Below are positions 24,371 to 35,700 of a DNA stretch of 64,000 bases, in pieces. A program made the translations under genes and the position numbers. Within the stretch, counting starts at the first letter, position 1, and each line of letters starts with the position of its first letter. This DNA comes from Pseudomonas pohangensis (GTDB lineage Bacteria; Pseudomonadota; Gammaproteobacteria; Pseudomonadales; Pseudomonadaceae): NCBI RefSeq assembly GCF_900105995.1, contig NZ_LT629785.1, positions 1,426,001 through 1,490,000 of the forward strand. Direction: 5' to 3'. Under the pieces are notes generated by a model. That model saw only the letters and a program-made list of their open reading frames with translations, had not been told where the DNA came from and made no database searches.

Positions 24371-25694
24371 GCACCGGCTTGAGCAGGTAATCGAGCACGC
24401 TCTTTTGGCCGGTGATGATGTCTACGGTGGCGACCATGCCGGGGATGATCAGCAGCGGGTGTTCATCGCTGCCCAGATGGCTTTTGTCGGTGCGCACCTG
24501 GATCAGGTAGAAGCTGTTGCCTTTCTCGTCGGTGATGGTGTCGGCACCGATCAGTTCAAGCTTGGCCTTGAGGCCGCCATAAATCGTGTAGTCATAGGCA
24601 CTGAACTTGACCATGGCGCTCTGCCCGGGGTGCAGAAATGCCACGTCCTGCGGACGAATGCGCGCCTCGATCAGCAGGTTGTCTTCCAGTGGCACGATTT
24701 CTAGCAGGTCACTGCCTGGCTGTACCACGCCGCCGATGGTGTTGACCTTCATCTGCTTGATGATGCCGCGCACCGGTGATTGCACAATGGTGCGGCTGAC
24801 ACGATCCTCGATAGCCATACCGCTGGCAGTGTTTTTCTGCAGTTCGGTGCGGGCCTCGTTGAGTTCTTTGGCAGCTTCCGCGCGAAATGCCAGCTCGGAC
24901 TCCTCGATGCGCTGTTCGATTTCATTGATGGCGGCTTGTGCCCGTGGAATGGCCAGGCGCGTGGCGTCCATGGAGCCACGCATTTCCACCGCGCTGCGGC
25001 GCAGGCGGAGAATTTCAACGGGTGAAATAGCGCCGCTTTTGACCAGAGGCTGCGACATGTTCAGTTCCTGCTGAATCAGCGCCAGGCTGGAACTGTACTG
25101 GGCTTGCTTTGATTTGAACTCTGCCAGCTCCTGCTGCTTCTGTCGTAGCTGCTCGCCCAGTACGCTTTGTTCGCTTTTCAGGCGTTTTTGCCGTGATTCG
25201 TACAAGGCCAGTTCATCTTTAGCCTGGCGCGCTGCCTTGCTGCTGATTTCTGCTGAAATCTTCAGCGGAATGCCTTCGGCTTCGGCTGTTAACCGCTCGA
25301 TACGGGCGGTGAGTGCCATGCGATCAACTTCGGACTCGCCCATGTTTGACATGAAGCGGGTGTCGTCCAGCCGCAGCAGGGTGTCGCCTTTCTCCACGAT
25401 CTGGCCTTCGCGGATGAATATCTCGGCAACGATCCCGCCCTCGAGATTCTGGATGGTCTGCACCTTGCCGGCCGGGATGGCCTTGCCTTCGCCACGGGTG
25501 ACTTCCTCGAGTTGGGCGAAGTAGGCCCAGAGCAGGGCGACAATCAGCAGGCACAAGACTACCCAGACCGTGAGACGGGCAACGCGTGGCGAGTCCTCAA
25601 GGATGGCACCCTCGACCTCGGGCATGAACTCGATGTCCTGCTTGTGCTTCTGCAGGCTGCTGAAATAGCGGCGGATCGAATCAATCACTGACAT
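24336..25694 (-). CDS. lapC: Type I secretion membrane-fusion protein (HlyD family, LapC)
   Basis: A 452-residue periplasmic adaptor. It has a short cytoplasmic N-terminus, one TM helix (VWVVLCLLIVALLWAYF) and the lipoyl half-motif VQTIQNLEGGIVAEIF. Long coiled-coil hairpins follow (KRLKSEQSVLGEQLRQKQQE and neighbouring), then a C-terminal beta domain with SPVRGIIKQMKVNTIGG. ATG 25694 follows AAGGA and begins 10 bases after lapB. It bridges LapB in the inner membrane and LapE in the outer membrane for LapA export. Its 3' end overlaps the tapT gene, an antisense overlap of 35 bases. Confidence 0.92.
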   Translation of the reverse strand: MSVIDSIRRYFSSLQKHKQDIEFMPEVEGAILEDSPRVARLTVWVVLCLLIVALLWAYFAQLEEVTRGEGKAIPAGKVQTIQNLEGGIVAEIFIREGQIVEKGDTLLRLDDTRFMSNMGESEVDRMALTARIERLTAEAEGIPLKISAEISSKAARQAKDELALYESRQKRLKSEQSVLGEQLRQKQQELAEFKSKQAQYSSSLALIQQELNMSQPLVKSGAISPVEILRLRRSAVEMRGSMDATRLAIPRAQAAINEIEQRIEESELAFRAEAAKELNEARTELQKNTASGMAIEDRVSRTIVQSPVRGIIKQMKVNTIGGVVQPGSDLLEIVPLEDNLLIEARIRPQDVAFLHPGQSAMVKFSAYDYTIYGGLKAKLELIGADTITDEKGNSFYLIQVRTDKSHLGSDEHPLLIIPGMVATVDIITGQKSVLDYLLKPVLKARSEALRER

Positions 25695-25704
25695 ACGCAG
25701 ATCC

Positions 25705-27864
25705 TTAACCCGGGGCCTGGCCGACACGGCCTTTGCGCAGGGCTTCGATTACCGTTTCTTTCGGGCCGTCGGCAACCACGTGGCCGTTATCCAGCACGAT
25801 CAGGCGATCAACCAGGCTGAGCATGGATGCGCGATGGGTAATCAGCAGGAGGGTCTTGCCGATGGCGAGTTTTTGCAGGCGCGAGCGAATGACCTCTTCG
25901 CTGGCGTTGTCCAGCGAACTGGTGGGTTCGTCGAGGAGCAGTATCGGCGGCTCAAGCAACAGTGCGCGGGCCAGCAGCAGTATTTGCCGCTGGCCACCGG
26001 ACAGCAGCTGGCCGCGCTCACCAACCGGCCGGTCAAAGCCTTGCGGGTGCTGGCGGGCCAGTTCGGTGACACCGGTCAGGTTGGCCACTTCGAGCATGCG
26101 TGCATCGCTGACATAACGCGCACCGAGTGTCAGGTTGTCGCGCAGGCTCCCGGCAATAAGCGGCATGTCATGGGCCATATAACCTATCTGGTTGCGCAAG
26201 TCGGTCACGTCCAGCTGGCGCAGATCCAGATTGTCGACGAGGATCTGGCCACTATCGGGCTGGTAGAAACCCATCAGCAACCTTGCCAGGGTGCTCTTGC
26301 CGGAGCCGCTGCGGCCGATGATGCCGACATGCTCGCCGGTCCTGATACTCAGACTGGCGTTTTGCAACGCCGTTGATTCCTGGCCCGGATAGGAGAAGCT
26401 GACCTGGCGAAAATCCACATCGCCGCGGATCTCGGTGCGTTCAAGTGGCCGTTGTCCGGGTTGGCGCTCCTGCGGCAAGGCCATCAGTTCGTCGGTGGTG
26501 AGCATGGTCAGGCGTGCATGCTGATAACGCGTGATAAGGCCGGCAATCTGCCCCAGTGGGGCCAGCACCCGGCTGCCGAGCATATAGCAGGCAACCAGCG
26601 CACCGACGCTCATGTTGCCGTCGATGATCAGGTACACCCCGGCCACGATTGTCGACATGCCGGCCACCTGCTGGATGAACAGCGTGCCGTTGGTTGCCAG
26701 CGAAGCGAGAAAGCGCGCGTGCATGTCCAGGCGGGTGAGGGCGCCATGGGTCTTTTCCCAAAGGTTTTGCCGCTCGCTTTCCGCGCCACTGGCTTTGAGC
26801 GTCTCCAGTCCGGAGAGGGTTTCAATCAACACCGCCTGACGTTGCGTCGCCAGCGCCAGCGAACGCTGTACGGTGTCACGCAGGCGTACCTGAACCAGCA
26901 GGGCGAAGATCACCGTCAGCGGAAAGGCCACCAGCGGAATCACTACCAGCGATCCGCCCAGCAGAAAGATCACGGCAATCATCAGCAGCGAAAACGGCAG
27001 ATCAATCACACTGGTCAGGGTGACGGCAGTGAGAAATTCGCGCAGCCCCTGGAAGTCATGGATGTTCTGGGCGAAGCCGCCGATGCTGTTCGGCCGGGCT
27101 TTCATCGCCATGCCGGTGATACGTTCAAACAGCGTGGCAGACAGCACGATGTCGGTTTTCTTGCCGGCCATGTCCAGCAGGTGAGCGCGCAGCACCCGTA
27201 ACAGCAGATCGAACGAGGTGCCGATAAACAGGCCGATGGCCAGCACCCAGAGGGTTGCCGTGGCCTGGTTGGGTACCACGCGGTCGTAGGTCTGCATGAC
27301 GAACAGCGGCACCAGCAGACCGAGGACGTTGATCAGCAGGCTCGCCAGCAGGGCATCGGTATACAGCCAGCGCGACAGCTTCAGGGTGTCGCGGAACCAG
27401 GCTTCCATACGGGGCAGCAGGGGATGGCGCGCAGCCTCCAGATCATGCACCGGACGGGCGAATAGGGCCTCGCCGGAATACTGCGCATCCAGCTCTGCAA
27501 GACTGACGGACTGCTCGCCACCATCGGCTTCGCACGGCAGGATCAGCGCCTGCTGGTTCTCTCCGAGCTGTTTGAGAACGGCGCTGCGGCCATCCTTGAG
27601 CAGTAGCAGCACCGGCAGATTGAGCGTGGAGATACCGGACAGCGGTCGGCGCAACACGCGGCCACGCAGGCCGGCACGTGCTGCCGCGCGTTGCAGAAGA
27701 TCCGCACTGAGGCGCTGGTTGGCCAGCGGCAAACCCGCTGTCAGGCTGGAACGACTGGCCGGGCAGTCGTGCAGCCGACAAAGGATCAGCAAGCCATCCA
27801 GCAGGGGGTCATCATGACTCAAGCGCGGGTCACTGGACGAGGTGGCCCGTTCCATGGTGGTCAA
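25705..27864 (-). CDS. lapB: Type I secretion ABC permease/ATPase (LapB)
   Basis: A 719-residue exporter. The N-terminal 130 residues look like a C39-like domain without the catalytic Cys context, as in RTX adhesin exporters that do not remove a leader. Six TM helices follow (about residues 160-420), then an ABC domain with Walker A IIGRSGSGKSTLAR, signature LSGGQRQ and Walker B ILLLDEPTSSLDN. It lies between lapE and lapC (24 and 10 bp gaps), forming a three-gene export operon transcribed away from lapA. The initiating ATG is at 27864, or at 27855 three codons later. Confidence 0.93.
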   Translation of the reverse strand: MTTMERATSSSDPRLSHDDPLLDGLLILCRLHDCPASRSSLTAGLPLANQRLSADLLQRAAARAGLRGRVLRRPLSGISTLNLPVLLLLKDGRSAVLKQLGENQQALILPCEADGGEQSVSLAELDAQYSGEALFARPVHDLEAARHPLLPRMEAWFRDTLKLSRWLYTDALLASLLINVLGLLVPLFVMQTYDRVVPNQATATLWVLAIGLFIGTSFDLLLRVLRAHLLDMAGKKTDIVLSATLFERITGMAMKARPNSIGGFAQNIHDFQGLREFLTAVTLTSVIDLPFSLLMIAVIFLLGGSLVVIPLVAFPLTVIFALLVQVRLRDTVQRSLALATQRQAVLIETLSGLETLKASGAESERQNLWEKTHGALTRLDMHARFLASLATNGTLFIQQVAGMSTIVAGVYLIIDGNMSVGALVACYMLGSRVLAPLGQIAGLITRYQHARLTMLTTDELMALPQERQPGQRPLERTEIRGDVDFRQVSFSYPGQESTALQNASLSIRTGEHVGIIGRSGSGKSTLARLLMGFYQPDSGQILVDNLDLRQLDVTDLRNQIGYMAHDMPLIAGSLRDNLTLGARYVSDARMLEVANLTGVTELARQHPQGFDRPVGERGQLLSGGQRQILLLARALLLEPPILLLDEPTSSLDNASEEVIRSRLQKLAIGKTLLLITHRASMLSLVDRLIVLDNGHVVADGPKETVIEALRKGRVGQAPG

Positions 27865-27888
27865 TCAGTACTACTCCCGGTCTAACGC

Positions 27889-29265
27889 CTACTTCATTTC
27901 AGGCAACAGTTGCGCCATGTTTTCCACCGGGCTGACAGCCGTGGCGGTTGTCGGCAAAACCACTTGCTGAGTGCTCAGCAATTCACCAGTGGTGCCCAGT
28001 ACCCGGTACATCGAGAATTCTTCGGTGTAGCGAATTTCGGTGTACCGGCGATTGGCGGTAAACAGTTCGTTCTCGCTGTCCAGCAGATCCAGCAGGCTGC
28101 GCTGGCCCAGGCTGAATTGCTGCTGGTAGGCCTCGCGGCTACGGGCGCTGTAATCCGCATAGTCGCGGGCTTTGGGGGTTTGCTTCTTGGCGTTTTCCAG
28201 CGCGTTCCAGGACAGCGCCAGATCCTCGTTGATCACGCGCAGGGCGTTGTTGCGGGTTTCCATGGCCTGGTTGACCTTGTAGGCCGCAGCCTGCATGCCC
28301 GCCTTGTCGCGCATGCCGTTGTACAGGTTGTAAGTCATGGTCACGCCGGCACGCCAGCCATGCCAGTTGCCTTCATCGTCATTGAAGTCGTAGTCGGAGT
28401 TGGAGCTGTCGTTGTTATTGGCTGCCAGCTCACCGTCGAAGCGGGGATAGAAAGTCGACTTGGAGGACTCGTATTGCTTTTCGGCTGCCTGCACGTCGGC
28501 CTGGGCTGACTTCAGGTAGGGGTTGTTAAGCAGTACCGCCTGCCGCGCTGCCGACAGGTTGGCTGGCACTTCGCCGCGAATGGAAGCGGGCGTCTCGATC
28601 TCGTCAGGCATGCGGCCGGTGACGCTATAGAAGTTGGCTTCGGCATCAGCCAGATTGACTTCTTCGGTGTAAAGATTGTTTTCGGCCAGGGCCAGACGAG
28701 CTTCCGACTGGTCCTGATCGGCACTGCTGCCGACACCTTGCTTGTTGCGCAGGCTGATCTGGTCGTTGATGCGCTGGTGTGCCTTCAGGTTGTTCTGCGC
28801 CAGAGTGACCATTTCGCGCCGCTTGAGCACATCTAGATAGACCTCGATGGTGCGCAGGCCAAGCGACTCGGCGGTTGCCTGCACGTAGTAGGCACGGGAG
28901 TTGGCGACTGCTTCGGTGCGGGCTACCTCATTGGGCGTGTTGAAGCCATCAAAGAGCATTTGCCGCAGACGGATTTCGGCATTGCCGTAAACGGTGCCTT
29001 CGGATTTGTCATTGGTCTGGATTTCGTCATACCGACCTTTTTCGTAGGTATAGCCATATCCGCTGATCAGATCGACTGAAGGCTGGTAACCACCCTTGGC
29101 GATTTTTACTTCCTCGTCGGCAATTTGCCTTCCGCTTGAGCTGGCCTGGATTTCAGGGTGGTTATCCAGAGTGCTCTGGATTGCCTCGGAAAGGGTCATT
29201 GCCTGCAGTTGACTGCAGGTCGTTGCCAGCAGGATGGCACTGCAAAGTGGGGTCAGTCCGCGCAT
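27889..29265 (-). CDS. lapE: TolC-family outer membrane channel of the Lap exporter (LapE)
   Basis: About 458 residues from ATG 29265, which has AAGGAG at ideal spacing; ATG 29304 lacks one. The signal peptide is MRGLTPLCSAILLATTCSQLQA. Two outer-membrane efflux repeats are present, each with long helices (for example AVANSRAYYVQATAESLGLR and SAQADVQAAEKQYESS). The SLGQRSLLDLLDSENEL motif is typical of type I secretion TolC proteins. It is the first gene of the lapEBC operon and diverges from lapA across a 448-bp regulatory gap. Confidence 0.93.
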   Translation of the reverse strand: MRGLTPLCSAILLATTCSQLQAMTLSEAIQSTLDNHPEIQASSSGRQIADEEVKIAKGGYQPSVDLISGYGYTYEKGRYDEIQTNDKSEGTVYGNAEIRLRQMLFDGFNTPNEVARTEAVANSRAYYVQATAESLGLRTIEVYLDVLKRREMVTLAQNNLKAHQRINDQISLRNKQGVGSSADQDQSEARLALAENNLYTEEVNLADAEANFYSVTGRMPDEIETPASIRGEVPANLSAARQAVLLNNPYLKSAQADVQAAEKQYESSKSTFYPRFDGELAANNNDSSNSDYDFNDDEGNWHGWRAGVTMTYNLYNGMRDKAGMQAAAYKVNQAMETRNNALRVINEDLALSWNALENAKKQTPKARDYADYSARSREAYQQQFSLGQRSLLDLLDSENELFTANRRYTEIRYTEEFSMYRVLGTTGELLSTQQVVLPTTATAVSPVENMAQLLPEMK

Positions 29266-29713
29266 GGAAGGTGTTCTCCTTAAATTTTTAACTACAAGCG
29301 CCATTTATTTGGCGATTTAAAAATTGGCATTTCCAGGTTGGCTAAGTTGAACTCTTATAGTTACTTGTGGAATAGCTGAAGTTGAAATAATCACAAGGTT
29401 TATGACAAAAAATTCTTACGCATGATGATGATTATTAGACCATCATGGTGGGGACTACGCCGTATTTAGCGGCCTTTAGCTGTATCCATAGCAAATCACA
29501 GGGTTCAGGGTAGTAAATGGCGGTCAGGGTTGATTTGGATTTGAAGTGGTGATGGAAAATTGACGCTTACTTGATGAGCATCAATTTGCCGCTTCGCCCA
29601 AGTGTCACCCTGAAAGCACATGTTGAACATTCTAGCGGAAGTTCAACGAAATTCTGATTTATGTAAGCCAAGAGTCGCCAGTAGTTGGCAGCAGTATTCG
29701 AGAGGAATTAGTC
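29266..29713. promoter_or_regulatory. Divergent control region between lapE and lapA
   Basis: No gene is visible. The region is AT-rich and has two palindromes upstream of lapA: TTGATG-AG-CATCAA at 29571-29584, and GTTGAAC and GTTCAAC arms at 29622-29628 and 29641-29647 separated by 12 bp. The lapA Shine-Dalgarno GAGAGGAAT lies before ATG 29714. These palindromes may be binding sites for a biofilm regulator such as FleQ, but I cannot match a known consensus. A further run of A/T around 29400-29450 (ATGATGATGATT) is unexplained. Confidence 0.5.
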
Positions 29714-32700
29714 ATGGCCACTTTGATCGGTGTTATCAAGCAAGCAGTTGGTGAGGTTTTCGCAGTAGCGGAAGACGGCTCCCGGCGAGCGCTCGGAGAG
29801 GGTGACCGGGTCTACGCAGGCGAGCAGCTGGTGACCGGGCCGAATGGCGCGGTCGCGCTTGCACTGACCAATGGCCAGTCCCTGACTCTTGGCCGGGAAA
29901 GCGCATTGCCGCTTACGGGTGATCTGCTGGCGACTTCGGCAGAAATCGCTGCGCAAGCACAAGCAGAGGCTTCAGCTGCGCCAGCCCCGGTGACACCTAC
30001 GGCAGACGACCAGCAAAGTGTGGACGATCTGGTTGCGGCCATTGAAGCCGGCGCCGACCCGACGCAAACCGCTGAACCCACTGCGGCTGGCCCTGGTGGC
30101 AGCGGCGGCCCCGGAGGCACTCACCAGTTCGTGCTGCTGGATGCAGTCGGAGGGCAGCTTGCGCCTGAAGTCGGCTACCCGACCGGACCGATTACCTCCG
30201 GGCCTGAATTCCTTTACGGGGAAGGCAGTAACAACGGTGGTGGCGATGCCTTGCCGAGCATTGAAATCGAGTACCTTGATCATCAGGGCCAACTGATTGT
30301 CGGCCCAGGCGTAGTGGATGAAGAAGCCCTCAGCGATGGCAGTAACCCGGACAGCACCGCCGAGCAGGCCAGCGGCAAGGTGGTCATCACTTCCCCCGAT
30401 GGCGTGTCTGCCCTGCAGATTCAGGACGTTAACGGCACCTGGGTAGACGTAACCCATGGCGGCGTGGTGCAGGGGAAATACGGCACATTGAGCCTCGATG
30501 CTGCCGGCAACTGGACCTACACCCTTACCGACAACACTCTGGATCACTCCAACCCGAATGCATCGGGTGCCGACGACCAGGTTGGCGAGAGCTTTGCCGT
30601 ACGTATGTTCGACGGCGACGGCGATGTTTCGCCGACTGTTCAGCTGAATGTGACGGTTTACGATGACAATCCGCTGGTAGACCTTGGTGAGGGAGATTTC
30701 TCTGCCCTTGTGGTCGATGAAACGATGCTGAATCTGACCACGACCGGCAATTTTTCCGGTGCTTTCCAGGTAGACCTGGGGGCTGATGGTGGTGCTGTTG
30801 CCTACTCCCTGACTATCAGCAAAGTGGATAGCGGTCTCGTCGATGTGGCTAGCGGCAAGACGATTGAACTGCATCTGGTTGGCGAGGCCATTCAGGGCTG
30901 GGTAGATGGAGACCCTACCCAGATAGCCTTCACTGCAGCAGTCAATGCCGATGGTGATGTCAGCCTGACGCAGCTGCGTGCACTGCAGCACCCCGACACC
31001 ACCAGTAATGACGAGCCGCTGGGCATTGCCGGCGGTGTCATCAAGCTGGTCGCTGTAGCAACCGATGGTGATGGTGACACTGCGTCAGCCAGTCTGGATC
31101 TGGGTGGATTCCTGATCTTCCGAGATGACGGCCCGACCCTGACAGTCGAAGCAGATGTTTCACGGGAAGAACAGGCAGCACTGGCAGTGCGTCTGGATGA
31201 AACTGTCGGTGTTGATCGTGCTGCGCCGGGTGAAGTTGCCAACGGCAATACCGATGATGCCGGCCCTGGCCTGGGCCAGGTAACCACCAGTGTCGCGGGG
31301 GGGCTGACCAGCCTGTTTGCAGCACTGGGTGGCAGTTATGGCGCGGACGGTGCGGGTACGACTACGGGCGTACTGAGTTTTGCTGCCTTCCCGGGCAATA
31401 CAGGCCTGGCGACCAATCTGCTGGCGCTGAATGGTGGCGCCATTACGCTTGAGCGTACAAGTGCAACACTCCTGAGTGGCGTTGACGAGCAAGGCGATAC
31501 GGTGTTCACCATCGAGATCGTCGGCAACCAGTTGCAGACCACCCTGTTTGAGGCGCTGGTGCATCCGGACAACTCGACCTTTGACGAGGCAGTCCAGTTG
31601 CAATTGCTGCAAGACGGCGCTGTGCAACTGCAATACGAGGTTACCCGGATTGATGCCGATGGCGACAGCGTTACCCGTTCAGCCACGGTGGACCTGATCA
31701 GCCATACCAGTGGCGGTGAGGATCAGCAAGGCAGTGCAACCGATACCAGCTACTTCAGCTTCGAGGACGATGGGCCAAGTGTTGACCTGTCCGATGCGCC
31801 CGATACCGTTCAGGAAGGCGCCAGCATCAACGGCACCTGGGCCCACACCGATGGTGCGGATGGGGCGACCACGCAGGTGCTGTTTGGCGCCAACAGCTAC
31901 AACCTCGATACGCCGATCGATACCGGCAAGGGCACGCTGACGGTCAAGGCCGATGGGACCTGGACCTTCCAGGCCGCCAACGGGCTGGATCAGGACGTGG
32001 CACAGAGCGTCAGCTTCACGGTCAAGGTGACCGATGGTGACAATGACGTGGCCACCGACAGCCTGACCATCAGCATCACCGACGGTGAAGGCCCGAGTGC
32101 CGGTGCACCGATCAGTCTGCTGGTGGATGACCAGAACCTGGCCGATGGCAGCACGCCGGCAGGTGCGGATTTTGATTCGGATTCGATCACTTTCACCCCC
32201 GGCTCGGATGCGATATCGAACATCGTCTTCAGTGGTGACTTGAGCAATCTGGTTGGTGGTTTGACCTGGGATCGTGTGTCGGACACACAGATAGTCGGTA
32301 GTGACGGAGCAAGCGCGATTGTCACCCTCGATCTGACGGTGCTGAACAACGTGGCTACGGTCACCGCGACGCTTAACGACAATTACGCCAGCCATCCGTT
32401 GAGTGGGGATGATCTGCAGCAGTTGGGCTCAGTCAATGTCATTGCCACCGACATCGACGGCGACAAGGTTGAAGGTTTGGTGAATGTTGCCGTGTCGGAT
32501 GACGTACCTAGGGTTTCTGCGGCTGTGGTGGATGACAGCCAGATCAGCCTGACTACGCAAGATGCACAGACCATCGGTGCGGCTTTCGATACCGCCAGTG
32601 CCAGCTTTGCCACGGCCATGCTGGCCGCCGTGACGCCGGTTTACGGTGCGGACGGTGCGGGTAATACGCAACTGGGCGGCTACACGCTGAGCGTTGACAA

Positions 32701-35700
32701 CGCGGCCTCCGGGCTGAGCAGTGATGGCCTGGCAATCACCCTGGCCAAAGTCGGCAATGACGTGGTCGGTAGCACCGCTAATGGCGAGGTGTTCCGCATC
32801 AGCGTGAATGGCAGCGGCACAGTGACCCTGACCCAGTACGCGGAAATTGACCATCTGCCGGAGAGTCTGAACACCAGCAATGACAACGCCAACATCGCGT
32901 TGGCCGATGGCAAGGTCTCACTGAGCGCCACGGCAACGGTGACCGACGGCGACAATGATCAGGCAACCACCCAGGTCCGTGTGGATCTGGGCGGCAACAT
33001 CAGCTTCGACGATGACCTGCCGAGCGTTACCGCAGGCGTGGTGGCGGACAGCCAGATCAGCCTGACTACGCAAGATGCACAGACCATCGGTGCGGCTTTC
33101 GATACCGCCAGTGCCAACTTTGCCACGGCCATGCTGGCCGCCGTGACGCCGGTTTACGGTGCGGACGGTGCGGGTAATACGCAACTGGGCGGCTACACGC
33201 TGAGCGTTGACAACGCGGCCTCCGGGCTGAGCAGTGATGGCTTGGCAATCACCCTGGCCAAAGTCGGCAATGACGTGGTCGGCAGCACCGCTAATGGCGA
33301 GGTGTTCCGCATCAGCGTGAATGCCAGCGGCACGGTGACCCTGACCCAGTACGCGGAAATTGACCATCTGCCGGAGAGTCTGAACACCAGCAATGACAAC
33401 GCCAACATCGCGCTGGCCGATGGCAAGGTCTCACTGAGCGCCACGGCAACGGTGACCGACGGCGACAACGATCAGGCAACTACCCAGGTCCGTGTGGATC
33501 TGGGCGGCAACATCAGCTTCGACGATGACCTGCCGAGCGTTACCGCAGGCGTGGTGGCGGACAGCCAGATCAGCCTGACTACGCAAGATGCACAGACCAT
33601 CGGTGCGGCTTTTGATACCGCCAGTGCCAACTTTGCCACGGCCATGCTGGCCGCCGTGACGCCGGTTTACGGTGCGGACGGTGCGGGTAATACGCAACTG
33701 GGCGGCTACACGCTGAGCGTTGACAACGCGGCCTCCGGGCTGAGCAGTGATGGCCTGGCAATCACCCTGGCCAAAGTCGGCAATGACGTGGTCGGCAGCA
33801 CCGCTAATGGCGAGGTGTTCCGCATCAGCGTGAATGCCAGCGGCACGGTGACCCTGACCCAGTACGCGGAAATTGACCATCTGCCGGAGAGTCTGAACAC
33901 CAGCAATGACAACGCCAACATCGCGCTGGCCGATGGCAAGGTCTCACTGAGCGCCACGGCAACGGTGACCGACGGCGACAACGATCAGGCAACTACCCAG
34001 GTCCGTGTGGATCTGGGCGGCAACATCAGCTTCGACGATGACCTGCCGAGCGTTACCGCAGGCGTGGTGGCGGACAGCCAGATCAGCCTGACTACGCAAG
34101 ATGCACAGACCATCGGTGCGGCTTTCGATACCGCCAGTGCCAACTTTGCCACGGCCATGCTGGCCGCCGTGACGCCGGTTTACGGTGCGGACGGTGCGGG
34201 TAATACGCAACTGGGCGGCTACACGCTGAGCGTTGACAACGCGGCCTCCGGGCTGAGCAGTGATGGCTTGGCAATCACCCTGGCCAAAGTCGGCAATGAC
34301 GTGGTCGGCAGCACCGCTAATGGCGAGGTGTTCCGCATCAGCGTGAATGGCAGCGGCACAGTGACCCTGACCCAGTACGCGGAAATTGACCATCTGCCGG
34401 AGAGTCTGAACACCAGCAATGACAACGCCAACATCGCGCTGGCCGATGGCAAGGTCTCACTGAGCGCCACGGCAACGGTGACCGACGGCGACAACGATCA
34501 GGCAACTACCCAGGTCCGTGTGGATCTGGGCGGCAACATCAGCTTCGACGATGACCTGCCGAGCGTTACCGCAGGCGTGGTGGCGGACAGCCAGATCAGC
34601 CTGACTACGCAAGATGCACAGACCATCGGTGCGGCTTTCGATACCGCCAGTGCCAACTTTGCCACGGCCATGCTGGCCGCCGTGACGCCGGTTTACGGTG
34701 CGGACGGTGCGGGTAATACGCAACTGGGCGGCTACACGCTGAGCGTTGACAACGCGGCCTCCGGGCTGAGCAGTGATGGCTTGGCAATCACCCTGGCCAA
34801 AGTCGGCAATGACGTGGTCGGCAGCACCGCTAATGGCGAGGTGTTCCGCATCAGCGTGAATGCCAGCGGCACGGTGACCCTGACCCAGTACGCGGAAATT
34901 GACCATCTGCCGGAGAGTCTGAACACCACCAATGACAACGCCAACATCGCGCTGGCCGATGGCAAGGTCTCACTGAGCGCCACGGCAACGGTGACCGACG
35001 GCGACAATGATCAGGCAACCACCCAGGTCCGTGTGGATCTGGGCGGCAACATCAGCTTCGACGATGACCTGCCGAGTGTCGGGCCGAATGTTTCTGTGCA
35101 ACTGGATGATGATGCTTTGTCAGGTGGTATCCCGGGCGGTATCGGGGATGATGCAAACGCCGTCAACGTCAGCGGTACGCTGGCGCACTCATTTGGCGCT
35201 GATGGTGCCGGTTCGATCGAGTGGCTTACTACCGGTAATCCTGCCGGCTTCACCTACGTCAGCTCGGGTGATGATCTGTTGATTCAACAGGGCGGCACCA
35301 CGGTGGTTACCGTTACCCTGAATACAGCCACCGGCGCTTATAGCGTCACGCAGAATGCAGTGATCAATCACCCCTTGGGTCTTGATGAAAACAATGTGTC
35401 CTTTGATCTGGCTTATCGGGTTATTGATGGTGATAACGACACCGCTACCGGCAAGCTGACCATCAACGTTGATGATGATACGCCGCAGGCTTTCCCGGAC
35501 TCAGGCTCGGTAACCGAGGCTGCGGGCAAGAACATCAATGCGGCTTTTGTGCTGGATTCCAGCGGCAGCATCAGCAACTCCGAGTTCGCCACCATGATGG
35601 CTGCCGTGAAGTCGGCAGGACAGGCGCTGTTCAATGGCAATGACGGTGATGTGAAGGTCACTATAGTGGCGTTCTCTTCCGACTCAGTGTCTTATCCAGC

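Noticed and set aside
25705..27864. LapB N-terminal domain as an active C39 peptidase
   Set aside because: The catalytic Cys/His arrangement of C39 peptidases is not evident; LapA-type substrates lack a double-glycine leader.
32525..35089. Regular spacing suggestive of a CRISPR array
   Set aside because: Repeat units are 513 bp, translate in frame as adhesin domains, and no short spacers or cas genes are present.
29972..35371. Repeated minus-strand frames opposite the lapA repeats
   Set aside because: They recur every 513 bp as mirror images of the lapA repeats and have no ribosome site.
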